Below, one piece after another: positions 1 to 10,563 of a stretch of 43,406 nucleotides of DNA (positions are counted from its first letter, which is position 1; each line of letters begins with the position of its first letter). This DNA is from Dictyocoela muelleri (Eukaryota; Microsporidia), in contig SDVU01000001.1 of the NCBI GenBank assembly GCA_016256075.1, positions 1 through 43,406 of the forward strand, given 5' to 3'. Made by a program: the position numbers and the translations under genes. Below the pieces are notes generated by a model. The model had not been told where the DNA came from and ran no database searches. It saw only the letters and a list, made by a program, of their open reading frames with translations.

Positions 1-100
1 TTGGAACACCAGGAACCAAAGGTCATAAGACTATGGTTGGAGACAACTCTCCGGGTTGGCAGCTATGGATGTTGTCAACATGTAATATATAAATATAATA
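1..100 (+). repeat. SINE fragment, 3' end, cut by window start
   Basis: This is the 3' end of the tRNA-derived SINE found repeatedly in the window. It holds the conserved stretch around 'ggaaccaaaggtc' and the block 'caactctccgggttggcag', then the tail 'caacatgtaatatat' that passes into AT-rich DNA. It is on the plus strand and its 5' part lies outside the window. The next copy (236-672) is in the opposite orientation, so the two meet tail to tail. Confidence 0.8.
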
Positions 101-235
101 TGTTAAGTATTTAATTTTCAAAAAAGAGAAAAAATTAATTAATTGCATTTAAAATAATGGAATTAAAATCACGGAATATCAATTTGTATACTTTATATTA
201 TATAGATGATTTATTATAAAAATACTATATATTAG

Positions 236-672
236 ATGCTGAGAACATCCTTGCCTACCCGGAGAGCTGTCTCCTACTTTGGTTCTGCGACCTTTGGTTC
301 TTAGTGTTCCTTTAATACGTCACTCCTAAGCTACCCAGAAGCCCAGCTGTATATCCGATTTTCGATTTATAAATGACTCTCCAGGGTACAGGTAATAAAA
401 AACATTCATGTTTTTCCACTTATTTTTGCCGAGATAGGTCGCCACACTCATCCCCACACCTAGGTAAGTCCCTTCTGCTTCATTTTCATATTATAAAAAG
501 TCTTAATCAGATATACTAGACAAAAATGACTGGATATTAATACTATGGTTTTATACTTTTGGACCGTTTAATGTCATTCCTTCATTATTTATTAAAGTGA
601 CGTCAGCGGGATCCGAATCTCGATACTTAAATTTTACATTAAAGAGTGTTTACTAGTGAACTATCTGGCACA
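236..672 (-). repeat. tRNA-derived SINE, near full length
   Basis: Read on the minus strand, it starts with a tRNA-like head (about 600-672) containing a degraded A box and a B box related to GGTTCGAATCC, here 'gattcggatcc'. A body of about 350 bp follows, including the conserved 'ggggatgagtg' and 'cggcaaaaa' type blocks, and then the shared 3' tail. It is more diverged than the copies at 13241-13690 and 43141-43406, so it is probably an older insertion. Confidence 0.75.
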
Positions 673-681
673 GTAAATCGG

Positions 682-1441
682 GGGCTTGTGTATAAAGATG
701 CCTACCATCAAGGGGGGACCCTTGAATTGAAATTTTTAAAAAAAATTAAAAAAAAATTAATAAATTTTTTTTAATTAAAATTAATTATAATAATACAATT
801 CCCCAATTTATTAAAATATCCATAAAAATATTTTTAAATTCGCTTCCTACTCAAAATATACCTTTCTTTATAAATACATTCAACATCTAACTACCTAATT
901 ACATCTTTTAAGACAATTTTATTTTTCTTTTAATATTAAAATTCGACAAAAAACTTTTAATATTTTTGGTATGTGTTCCATAAAATGCTACAGATTCAAA
1001 AGTGTGATTTATAAAGTTATGTTGTGATTTAATTTTTAGCACATTAATTTAAAATTTAATTTCATTATTGTGGCATTTGACAAATTATAAAATAGGTTAA
1101 GTTTCTTATAATTAATATCTACCAAAAAGAGTAAATGTATGAAAGTAGCCGAAATTTCTAATTTTTAAATTTCATGTTTTGCCTAAATTGACAAAAGTTA
1201 CAAGAACAGCAGTGTTTATCATTCTAAATTTATAATTTTAAAAAAAAAGCGCCGTCACATTTTACCATCTTTTTGTAGTTGATAATATCTTAAGATTTAA
1301 AATAATAAAATCATGTCATTAAAATTAAAAAAATTTTTTATAATAATTTTTAATTAATATGGGTCATTAATTTAATTTTAAAAAATTGCTTTTGTTTAGA
1401 AAGATGCCTACCATGAGGTAGGCATCTTTCTAAACAAGCCC
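682..1441. mobile_element. non-autonomous element with ~25-bp terminal inverted repeats
   Basis: The left end reads 'gggcttgtgtataaagatg' followed by 'cctacc'. The right end, reverse-complemented, reads 'gggcttgtttagaaagatg' followed by 'cctacc'. The right end is also a perfect hairpin: 20-bp arms (1391-1434) around the 4-base loop 'atga'. The interior is AT-rich and has no coding capacity that I can see. No target duplication was found. The element abuts the 5' end of the SINE at 236-672. The palindromic end resembles the foldback ends of Merlin elements elsewhere here, but the superfamily is not proven. Confidence 0.6.
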
Positions 1442-1444
1442 TAT

Positions 1445-2008
1445 ATAACCTATGGAATGTTGTATTTTTATCAATTCATTTGCAATTAGCTCACGAAAAG
1501 AACCAGATAAATTCGTAAGCGTCTTTCTATCTACACTCAACTCCTTACCAATATTTTTAAATATCTTCTTCTTTTATATATTTATAAACTGAAATTATAA
1601 ACTTGTAAAAAATATATTGACTATAGAAAGAAAAGTATTTGATATTATACTTGCAGTTTACCCGCATTTCTTTAAACAATCCCACGTTATTGAAGATTTT
1701 TTTCGATTTCTATTTAGAACCGACAATTTATTCCCACACAACACACATAATTTTTAATTCGGAATGAGCCTGAGTTTTACCAAAAACTCAATCAGTTTCA
1801 TATTATAACTACTTAATTTATAGATGTCAGATTCAGATAAATCTGCTTCTCTGATTTCTGTGAGACTATAAATTAAATGTGTTTCGACAATGTACATTAT
1901 TCTTCTTATTACCATAGTCTCTTTCACTAATGTTTTATTTAAATTTAATTTTTTAAAAACGATTTTCCAAAACAGCCAATTTTCAATTATACCAAAAAAA
2001 GCCCACAA
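1445..2008 (-). pseudogene. Merlin (IS1595-like) transposase, N-terminal half only
   Basis: The minus-strand translation gives a leading helix ('LIEFLVKLRLI'), then a zinc-ribbon pattern C-x2-C ... W-D-C-x4-C ('KLCVLCGNK', 'TWDCLKKCG'), then a helix-turn-helix-like stretch ('KNIGKELSVDRKTLTNLSG'). That order is the N-terminal layout of Merlin/IS1595 (DDE_Tnp_IS1595) transposases. The reading frame has stops and at least one shift. The catalytic DDE half is absent; the reading stops at the edge of the 682-1441 element, which may have replaced or displaced it. It is a relic with no remaining function. Confidence 0.6.
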
Positions 2009-2009
2009 G

Positions 2010-3091
2010 CCACAGATTATATATTAAAATTAAATTTTTTTTGGGTTTAAATTGAGATATTTTTTATTTTTTTATATTAATTTTAATGTAACACCGCAGA
2101 TAAATTTAAGTTAGTGTTCGGATTAAGATATTGTGAACATGTCAAGTTTTTTGTAGGTTAGTGCTAACATTAAGAATATCTTCTGTATATCAAGAACCTC
2201 GTTCATACGATTTAAATAAACATTAGTTATATATAGTTCAATAATTTATTTTTTCTCAGTCTGGACATAAAGTCTCATTTTTGACACAAAATAATTTTTT
2301 TCCCGTCAAAGCTAAATATCTCTACAAAAAAACTTATTATACATTGAAAAATATTTTAAATTATTATATCATTCTGGTACTCAATATCCATATTGGAAGG
2401 ATTGCTTCTCAGGAGCTACCGGCCTATAAAAAATAAAAAAATAGATTTTTCGATAAAAATATTTTTTATTTATAAACCATATTTGTAACGAAAAAAAATA
2501 TAAAAATATGAGATATACAAATTTCATTATAAATTTAATTAAAACAGTTATATCTTAAATTATTATAAGACTGGGGAGTTTATACCAATTTATATGAATT
2601 GTCATAATTCCTGTCTAAAATGAATATTAATAAGAAAAACTATAGTTATTTCGTTGGTCTTAAAAAACGGTATTGGTGCCAGTAAATTTAAGATTTTTAT
2701 GTGTGTCTATTGTTTTTTGTACACTTCAAATCTACCGGAACTTCTTGTATGATATACAAAAATATAAATATTATGAAGAAAATATAGGATATTTCGTATA
2801 TCATGCAAGATTTTCCGTTGAATTCAGAGTTACCCATTGCAACAAATAATGAGAAGCTATAATATGATATAATTTTACATAAATCTTTCTTTATGAAGAG
2901 CTACCGGCATCTCTATAAATAGTGAGCGCCTATTCTGGAAAAACAGTATATAATTTACCTGTCATAAGCCTCTTTTTTAAATTTATGATAGAGAAAAAAA
3001 ACTCATATCATAGAATGATATAGTAATATTAAATATATTTTTTTCAGTGTCTCATAAGGTCTTTTATATAAAAATTAAGAAAGTGAAGGAT
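2010..3091. other. non-coding AT-rich stretch with one imperfect hairpin
   Basis: No gene is supported here. The clearest structure is an imperfect inverted repeat at 2735-2818, with arms of about 27 bp around 'tatgatatac' and 'gtatatcatg'. A short direct repeat, 'gagctaccggc', occurs near 2412 and 2897. These may be remnants of a foldback element, but I cannot define ends. Confidence 0.5.
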
Positions 3092-3100
3092 TAAATATTT

Positions 3101-4210
3101 AGATCATGTCGGTTTTTACCCCGCGGGAAAAAAACCGATATTAAAAAAAATTTAGACACTTCATAAATTTAATTTTTTTTACACAAATTAGGCAGCGGCG
3201 TGAAGATTTTATTTAATTCTGGCGTGGAAAAATATTATAAGTCGATTTTTATATTGTTATAATTGTGGTCACTTATTAAAAAGCGTTTTATACAAACAAA
3301 ATGTTGATGAATGCGGTTTTCGCTGCTATAAAGCACAATGCGCATAAACAAAAAATATATTTCTATTCGTAAAAATAGTGTTTTTTTATCTGAAGATACC
3401 TCCGGGAGATTGTTTAATAATACTTTATTACATCTTTCATGAGAAGCCGCTAGTTGCTTTAAATGCTGACTTCAATATAAAAAAGGATGTTGTTTTAAAG
3501 ATTCAAAAAAAGTTTTATGATAAGATACGCAATTTTCTCGTTCAAAACCCAATAAGATTAGATGGTGAAAATTTATTTGTCAAATAGACGAGTCAATGTT
3601 TCACTATAAGCAGAAATACTACGTTGGTAGAATTTCACAAGAAAATCGATGGGTTTTTGGAATTATTGACATTAAAACAACACCATCCAATTTATTTGTA
3701 ATTTTTGTGTCAAATCGAAGGCGGGAAACTTTAGTTCCGATTGTAGGACACTCTGTAGACCAGGAACTATTGTTTAGAGGGACCAGTGGCCTGCTTATAG
3801 AGCCTTATCCAACCATTTCTTACACGAAACTGTAAAACACAGATTGAATTTTGTTAATCCCGAATCCAAAGTTAGTACTCAAAGTATAGAGTCACTATGG
3901 GGTCAGCTTAAAGATAATCTTTGAAAAATCAGAGGAGTATAGTCATTGGAATTACAAACTATTCGGATGTGTGGATGTGGAGAAGAATTTACGGAAGAAG
4001 TTTTGAAGATTTATTAAACCTTTTAATTTAAAAATTGAATAATTTTAATTAATGTTTTATTTGTTTTTTTTGTATACAGTATAAATAATGATGCTATAAC
4101 ACACTTATAATTAATTAGATTTAAAATTTATAAGGGGGGAAAAAACCGACATAATTTAAAAGGGGAAAAAAAACTGACATAATTTAAAAGGGGGGAAACC
4201 GACATGATCC
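3101..4210 (+). mobile_element. Merlin DNA transposon, 1.1 kb, 9-bp target duplication
   Basis: The terminal inverted repeats begin 'agatcatgtcggttt' on the left and, reverse-complemented, 'ggatcatgtcggttt' on the right. They are flanked by a perfect 9-bp direct repeat 'taaatattt' at 3092-3100 and 4211-4219. Merlin elements make 8-9-bp duplications, so the flanks agree with the transposase inside. The right end carries the terminal motif three times in tandem (about 4130-4210, unit ~28 bp, 'ggggaaaaaaaccgacat'), which would fit repeated transposase-binding sites. The element is structurally complete but its transposase is broken. Confidence 0.85.
3230..3975 (+). pseudogene. Merlin transposase, frameshifted
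   Basis: The zinc ribbon is visible near 3255-3350 ('CYNCGHLL', 'FRCYKAQC'). It is followed by a helical DNA-binding region, the first catalytic Asp in 'QIDESMF' at about 3581-3601, the conserved block 'RRRETLVPIV' and the C-terminal 'SIESLWGQLKDNL', which carries the catalytic Glu near 3889. The motifs lie in different frames: there is a shift just before QIDES near 3560-3580, another after about 3780, and a stop replaces a Trp-like position near 3925. Length fits a Merlin transposase of about 250 residues. It is inactive as it stands. Confidence 0.8.
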
Positions 4211-4363
4211 TAAATATTTTATGGAAACTTTTTTTAGGATAGTTTTAGAAGTAGACCCACGCAATATACCTTTTCTCTGTGCGATAACATACAATTTTAA
4301 TTTTGTAAATTTCAAATTTTATTGTTACTATCTTTACCAGTACCAAATTGTAATTTTTTTTCT

Positions 4364-4702
4364 TTAGATCATTCTTTGAAGATAATCTGATAAAATATCA
4401 TATGTATGATAATAATTTGATAAAATATCATATTCGTTTTTATTAACTGGCGTATGTTTAATTCTTCTTAGACGCACATAATAATCCAAAAACTTTTTAT
4501 AATTGCTATGATACGTGACGTGATCCACACATGGTGGATTGCCATTTAATATGTAATAAGTAAATATATTTTTAATGTAAGTTAAATTTTGTTTATTTAT
4601 AATTGTTTGACCATAACCGCTACTATTCATAACCATCGTGATAACAAAATCCGTTATCCTTTTATAGTTGTAGTGAAACATTATTGTTTCAGAATTATGC
4701 AT
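4364..4702 (-). CDS. unassigned 112-residue ORF
   Basis: An intact open frame starts at an ATG preceded by 'ccataccc', so a CCC abuts the start as at the Sec10-like gene. The protein is rich in Tyr, Asn and Ile, has no signal peptide or transmembrane segment that I can see, and matches no family I recognise. It lies just downstream, on the same strand, of an old Ty3/gypsy integrase fossil. The surroundings of its start ('acccatgca') resemble a stretch inside the long terminal repeat of the intact Ty3/gypsy element. It may therefore be chance coding within repeat-derived DNA rather than a host gene. Confidence 0.25.
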   Translation of the reverse strand: MHNSETIMFHYNYKRITDFVITMVMNSSGYGQTIINKQNLTYIKNIFTYYILNGNPPCVDHVTYHSNYKKFLDYYVRLRRIKHTPVNKNEYDILSNYYHTYDILSDYLQRMI

Positions 4703-4739
4703 GGGTATGGTCGATAGCCTATCATTTTTTTAGACTTAA

Positions 4740-5312
4740 AGTGTCTTAATGTAGTCATTACATGACACCTCGCCCCTCCAATAAGGAATAACTCGTTTCA
4801 CATTACGATAATTTAATACACCTTTTTCATCTTCGTAGTAAATACGTTGTTTATCATTAGTTATCCTTTTTATGATGTTTGGACCTAAATAAGGAGATTC
4901 TAGCTTTGAATAATATGTTTTCGAATTAGAATTTTGTCGCCTGCTTTAAATGGATAAGATATTTGAAACTTAAATTTCCGAAGATTTGGTTTTAGTTGTA
5001 GATTCAATTTGTTTTTATTTTTTATTATCTCATTAGCTGTCATTTTAGTAGATGTGTTGAGGATTTTATTTAATCGATTTTCAATCAGTTCTTTTATTAT
5101 TTTAATTTTTACACTTTTATAAATTTTTAAGAATAAAATATAAATTTATATATCCTTTCAGATATGGTATTGCCAGTGGGTTTGAATGGCGATATGTGTA
5201 ATTGTTTAATTTTAAAAGATTGGAAATATTTTTTAGTATTATCAGATGTATAGTACTCGGCGTTATATGAAAGAATTGATTTAGGAAGTTTGAATGTGCT
5301 CCGATATTCTTC
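4740..5312 (-). mobile_element. Ty3/gypsy integrase fossil
   Basis: The minus strand encodes the end of an integrase core and its C-terminal region, of the Ty3/gypsy kind. The fragment is old and broken in several places, and the rest of the element is not present next to it. The MULE at 5329-6883 begins right at its upstream edge, so the MULE probably inserted into this fossil. Confidence 0.65.
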
Positions 5313-5328
5313 TTTTAACGCCCTTTTC

Positions 5329-6883
5329 GCTGAGTCGCGATTCGCCTCGTGTGTCGAATCGCGATGACCTCAATAAAAACAATTTTTTTTATAATTTTAG
5401 TACCCCTTCAATGATAAAGCATAGTAATATTGAATATGTAAGATCAAAAAGAGGTTCTAAAATCCTATTTTATAATGGATATAGTTATACAATAAGAAAA
5501 AGGGAAGACGATAAAAGTGTTTGGAGGTGTAGAAATCGTAAATGTAGAGGAATTCTCGAAAAAAGTTCTAATAATTAGATTTTAAGGGAATCACCACATA
5601 GTCATCTACAATCTTTCGGAGAAAATGAATGATCATATTTAAAAGATGTTATTAGAGAAAGATCAATAAATACGACTGAATCATCAAGAGACACGTAAAT
5701 ATCGAAATAAAAAATATATTATGCGAGAAGCTCTTATTTATTTAAATAAATATCAAAACCTGAGAAAAATCGTAAGCAAAACAAGAAATAAAATGAACAT
5801 AATAATAGATAATGACAATGATGATATACCTGATTCAATTAAAAAAACAGATAAAAGAGAATTATTTTATCTTTTTGACTCTGTAAAATTATCAGAAAAT
5901 CGAATTATTGTTTTCGCCACGAAGATTAATCTGCTTCATTTATCTAAATGTAAAGTTTGGATTGCTGATGGAACTTTTAGATCTGCCCGAACAATTTCTA
6001 TTAAATTTATACAATATTAGGAATTTTTCATGGCAAATATTTAGCGATTTGTTATTTCTTAATGAAAACCAAATCATAAACTGCATATTTAAAAGTATTT
6101 AGTTTTTTAAAAAATCAAAATATACAACCACCAGAAATGATAATAATCGATTTTGAACAAGCTGCTTTGAACGCTTTTCAAATAGTTTTCCCACAATCAA
6201 AAGTTTTTGGTTGTTTCTTTCACTTTTGTCAAAATATGTATAAAAATGTTAATACAAATAAATTAAGTCAAAATTATAAAAATGATTCTGAATTTCGAAA
6301 TGATGTCAAAATGATGATGTCATTTTCATTTTTGCCTCCTGGATTAATTGAAATATATTCTAAAGAATACGAAAATTATTTAAAAACAAGAAAACATTAT
6401 GATAATATCAAAATAATATGGTGGTGGTACAAAAATCTTTATTTAAAAGAAAATTTAAATGAGCGAAAAACAGTGTTTAATTCCACATTTTGGTCTTCAC
6501 ATAAACGTATTTTATCTTCATCACCATTGACAACGAATGAAATTGAAGGCTGGCATCGTTCTTTAAATTTCAATGTCGGAATTTCACATCCAAACATTCC
6601 TATTTTAATTAATGCATAAAAATAGAACAGAATAAGGTGGAATATGAAATCGTCAAGATTTTACATGACATTTGTTCAGAAAAATCGATATCTGAAACAG
6701 AACAAAAATCAAAATACGAAAAAGTAATTGAAAAAATAGATCAGTTCGTAGGGTTGGAATATTTAAAATACATTGCTAGTCTAATCGAAATAGAAACGAA
6801 TTTATTTATTTTTTATATATAAATTTTATTTTGGGTCAAAAAATGGCCGCGATTCGCCCTATGGAGCGAATCGCGACGCAGCC
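5329..6883 (+). mobile_element. MULE (Mutator-like) DNA transposon with palindromic ends
   Basis: The ends are inverted repeats: left 'gctgagtcgcgattcgcc' at 5329, right (reverse-complemented) 'ggctgcgtcgcgattcgc' ending at 6883. Each end is itself a palindrome, 'gcgattcg' facing 'cgaatcgc' within about 40 bp, so four copies of one motif flank the gene. GC content of these ends is far above the surroundings. A 9-bp target duplication, usual for MULEs, was not found, which suggests decay of the flanks or misplaced ends by a few bases. The element contains one broken transposase gene. Confidence 0.75.
5405..6822 (+). pseudogene. MULE transposase with FLYWCH zinc finger, broken
   Basis: The order is an N-terminal FLYWCH finger (about 5440-5600: 'LFYNGYSYTIRKR', 'WRCRNRKCRG', then 'SPHSH'), a linker, and a Mutator-type DDE core. 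The first Asp is in 'WIADGTF' (about 5958-5978), the second in 'IIDFEQAALNAF' (about 6140), the C-x2-H-like motif in 'GCFFHFCQNMYKN' (about 6208), and the Glu in 'TNEIEGWHRSLN' (about 6533). All three catalytic residues are kept. The frame is interrupted by several single stops and by frame changes around 6000-6130 and after 6615, so it is a recent relic. It would bind the element ends and cut and paste the element in the nucleus. Confidence 0.85.
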
Positions 6884-7758
6884 TTGAAAAATCCCTTGTT
6901 TAAGACTTGTGCCGCATGAATAAAATTAACCATTAAAATAATATGGAAACAAAATGTAAAAGTACCATGGAACCATAAAAAAACAAAATGAAAAAATTCA
7001 ATGTTATGTGCGAAACAAAAAAAAATGAAACATCCATAAGGCATTATGATATCATAAAAAACATTATGAAAGGTTCCAATATACCTCAAAATGAAAAACT
7101 TATATGACATTATATGGTATCAAAAAAACAAAATTGAAAGTTCCTTGGTATCATGTGGATTAGAAATAAAATAGTCATATTTCTTTTAATTAAATTAATT
7201 TGCATTTCTTAACTTATCGCTTTAATATGAATTTTTTAGATTCCGATTAAATAAATATTAGTAGTATAAGTTTACCAAATAGCTCGAATTAAATTTTTGA
7301 TAATATTAAAACGGATATTTCGAAGAAACGCAATATTTAATTTTTATTATAATAAAGTTAAGAAAATTTAGAAAATTTTAAAAATATCAAGAATAAAGGA
7401 TGTATAATTAAAATAAGAAGGTGATAGATACTAAGATTAGATTAATTCTATAAAAAATATATTTGAAAACATTATTTAAGATGAAATCGTTGTTAAAATA
7501 TAAATTAACAAAAACAAAAGATTATTGTAAAACGTCCATGTTGTTTTATTTCTAAAAAACTTTGTTGATATTACTTTAGAATATGAATCCTCTAATAAAT
7601 ATAAATAAAAGTAATATTATAATTAAATTTATAAGTTTAATCAATAAATACTATTTTTACATTTATTTTTCTTTTAATTTTCTGAAAATTCATTTTTATT
7701 TTTTTACAGACCTTTTTTAATTTTTTGCAAATTATTTTTTTATTATTAAATTTTTTTT
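6884..7758. other. non-coding AT-rich stretch
   Basis: No gene is supported. Between about 6920 and 7150 there are loose repeats of a 'ggaaccataaa' and 'aacaaaatgaaa' kind with irregular spacing of 35-45 bp. The remainder to 7758 is AT-rich without recognisable structure. Confidence 0.5.
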
Positions 7759-8187
7759 GGTGCATGTTGGTTAGATGCTGTTTTAAAAAATAAATGTTGT
7801 TTTAAAAAATAAATGTTGTTTTAAAAAAATATTAAAAAAAAATTAATGGTTTAATCGAAAGACTATTATGAGATGGTTAAAAGGCCTTTGCCTAGATAGT
7901 CTATATTATCAAAGGAATTGTGACAGAATATCTTCGTGCTGATCTTGTGATATGTCATTCTTTACTCTTACGATTTTTTTAGTTGAGACAATAAACTTTG
8001 GTACTACTTAGGCAAACACCCTCGAAAATTTTTGAAGGCCTTGACCGAAATAGCTAACGTCGTTTTACAATAAGATCTAATATTTCCTCTTCTGATTTTT
8101 ATTGTGATTTTTGACATATAATGGGTGCGTTTTAAAATTTTTAAAACAGCATATATTTTTTTAAACAGCATCTAACCAACATACACC
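7759..8187 (+). mobile_element. 429-bp MITE, copy 1
   Basis: The terminal inverted repeats are about 30 bp: 'ggtgcatgttggttagatg' followed by 'ctgtttt' on the left, and 'ggtgtatgttggttagatg' followed by 'ctgttt' when the right end is reverse-complemented. A second copy lies inverted at 36581-36984. The interior is shared between them ('cgaaagacta', 'gatggttaaaaggc', 'ttggaattgtgac'-like blocks and 'tttttattgtgattttt') but carries no convincing gene. Flanks are T-runs, so a target duplication cannot be judged. The superfamily is unassigned. Confidence 0.75.
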
Positions 8188-8803
8188 TTTTTTTAAATAA
8201 TTTTTTTAATTTTAAATTTCATTTTTTTTATTTTTTAAATTTCATTTTTTTTAATTTTTCAAATTATGCCTTAAGGGTATTTAAATTAGAAGCAAAATTT
8301 GATTAAAAATTTTATTAAACATGAATTTTATTAAGCATGAATTTTTTGCGTCGATTCTTTCAATTTCTTAATGGTAAATTTACCCATTTTATGGTTCCAC
8401 AATAAAATTATAACATTCAAAATATAAAGAATTTTATTAATAAACAGCTTGTTACCTTTTAACTCTTGAATCGAATACAAACTAATGATTTCTTACCTCA
8501 TACCAGATTGTGAATATACTGTTATTGATTTTCATTATAGTATCATTGTAGTTTATGAATAAATAGTAGTTTTCTTTTATTAATATTATTATCAAAATGC
8601 TTCATTAAACGACCGAATCATTTAAATAAAAATGAACCCTGCCATTTTCTGAACTTGAATATATTATGCGTTTATTTAAATTTTACCATGCTTCTTTTTA
8701 AATTGAATTGGTTTTACTCGCGTGAATATAATATTGATATGTCGAAATATGTTGGATTTTTTGCTGTTTGAGGATCGTTTTGTTATATCGATACAAAAAC
8801 ATC
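8188..8803. other. non-coding stretch with simple repeats
   Basis: A direct repeat of 'aaatttcattttttttta' type lies at about 8205-8265. I see no gene or structured element in the remainder. Confidence 0.5.
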
Positions 8804-8815
8804 GGTTCTCCAACA

Positions 8816-9124
8816 GGTTACGCACCGCGTTTCTTTGAATAAATCGACATCCGTAAAAGGAAATTAAATTATCCTTATAGGAAATAAGCGTAAAATCACG
8901 AGTCGTATTCAGTTATAATAATAATTTTTATCGTATACATATAGAAATTTCTTAAAATTTCTACAAAGCAGAAATTTTAAGAAACTTCTATATGCAGACG
9001 ATAATAAATTATTCCTTTTATTACTGAATACGACTCGTGATTTTACGCTTATTTCCTATAAGGATAATTTAATTTCCTCTTACAGATGTCAATTTATTCA
9101 AAAAAAGGGGTGCGTAACCCGGAT
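8816..9124. repeat. palindromic left end of Merlin element
   Basis: A near-perfect palindrome about 310 bp long with arms of about 150 bp. The arms include 'gcgtaaaatcacgagtcgta' and its reverse complement, and the centre is 'tttctacaaagcagaaa'. Single-stranded it would form one long hairpin. It shares its sequence with the other end (10147-10408) and with two solitary copies in the window. Confidence 0.85.
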
Positions 9125-9229
9125 GACTATTCAATTCATTAATGAAAAATATATTTATAAAAAACATAATAATGAGAAATAAACATTATAAAAATAAGAA
9201 ATAAGAATATTTTCACCGGATTTTATTTA

Positions 9230-10096
9230 ATTAATAAAATCAGAAAATCTGCAAATTTTACATCTTTATGATTTCGAAAGAACATGAATATATTAAAATG
9301 ATCAGGTAGTGTTTTAAGACTTATTCCATAAGAAAAATGTTTTTTTTCCAAATGCAGTCATAGGTCTTCAATTGACTGAGTATTTGCCTTTGACTCAGGA
9401 TCTACAAAATAATGTTTATGGGACACACTATCTTGCAGCATGTTTTATAAATCATTATACGCTTTCAATTTATCAGATACGCCATAAGATTTAGCCTTTA
9501 TTTGAGACTTTTATATTGAATGTAATGTGGTTATGTCTCTTTTTTTTCTACAACCTCACAATAAAAGTATCCAGTCTTAAATTCGACTCCTCAAAAAATC
9601 AAAAAAGATTAACAAATATCATCAACACTGTATTTCTTCTGAGCCCAAAAGGTTTCATCTATTTGAACCTTTTTTGAGATCCCACCCATTTGCCTCTATT
9701 AATCAAAACATATTCAGAGATTTTACTACGGATCAATGAAAGTATCTTTGTATACATTTTTTTACATATCATACTATTTTCCATCACATATTTTCCGTGA
9801 AGTTATTTTTATTAAAAAATAAAAGGCAAACTTAAAAAACACAAAGAGTGAAATGTTTGTTCCACTTAAGCTGCAATCATTAATTATATTTACACAACGC
9901 CTACATTTGGAACACTTTCAAGCGCATTAAATGTTATAGCCAGTGTTTTACTTAATTTCCATGACTTTTTACATAGCTTACAATGTTTTTCTTCAGGAAT
10001 AATCTCCAAAAACTGTAACATTGTCAAAATGTTTTTGTTTTGTCTTGTATAACTAAAGAATTCTTGGTCTTTAGCTTTATTCATACGTTTTAACAT
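9230..10096 (-). pseudogene. Merlin transposase, broken
   Basis: On the minus strand, the N-terminal part (10096-9890) has 'FLEIIPEEKHCKLCKKSWKL', a leading helix and the first C-x2-C of a zinc ribbon. Around 9640 the first catalytic Asp stands in 'VQIDETFWAQKKY'. Further on, near 9300-9430, 'DPESKANTQSIEDL' carries the catalytic Glu, followed by 'HLEKKHFSYGI', the typical C-terminal end. Stops and frame changes separate these pieces. The order and spacing match Merlin/IS1595 transposases. Confidence 0.75.
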
Positions 10097-10146
10097 GGGT
10101 TTAGGAGATAAAAAAAATATTTTTACTTAATGAATTAAATAGTCAC

Positions 10147-10408
10147 CAAGGTTACGCACCCTCCTATTTTTGAATAAATCGTCATCATTAAAAGAAAATT
10201 AAATGATTCTTATTCGAAATAAGCGTAATATCAAAAGTTTTCTCAGTTATAACAATACTAATTTTTTATCGTATAAATATAGAAGTTTCATAAGTTTACT
10301 ATTGTTATAAATGATAAAACTCTTGATATTACGCTTATTTGAATAATAATTATTTAATTTCCTCTTACGGATGACGATTTATTCAAAAATAGGAGAGTGC
10401 GTAACCCG
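10147..10408. repeat. palindromic right end of Merlin element
   Basis: A hairpin about 260 bp long with outer arms 'ggttacgcaccctcctattt' and its complement at 10380-10406, and inner arms around 'gcgtaatatcaa'. It is a shorter version of the left end at 8816-9124, with the central part more diverged. Confidence 0.85.
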
Positions 10409-10563
10409 TAGGAAAACCATTACTTCTTTAGGCGCTGATAAAAAAATCTACCCACTAAACAAAATCTCAAAATTTTTTTGGTTAAAATTTTTAAAAAAAA
10501 ATATAATATTTCGTTTTATTTTTTTATAATGGGGATGGGGATTTATAGACCAATAAAAATTTC

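Larger units (their letters stand above)
8804..10418 (-). mobile_element. Merlin transposon with long palindromic ends
   Basis: The outermost bases are 'ggttctccaacaggttacgc' on the left and, reverse-complemented, 'ggttttcctacgggttacgc' on the right. Each end is a large hairpin: 8816-9124 and 10147-10408 fold back on themselves almost completely, with arms of 120-150 bp. Between them is a minus-strand Merlin transposase relic. The hairpin module also occurs alone at 22364-22645 and 25155-25489, so this element is the likely source of those short elements. I found no clean target duplication. Confidence 0.75.

Noticed and set aside
6859-7110. 83-residue minus-strand frame rich in Phe and Ile
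   Set aside because: It overlaps the MULE right end and a loose AT-rich repeat; the hydrophobic look comes from A-rich sequence on the other strand.
7759-8187. 8-bp target duplication for MITE copy 1
   Set aside because: Both flanks are T-runs, so any apparent duplication is uninformative.
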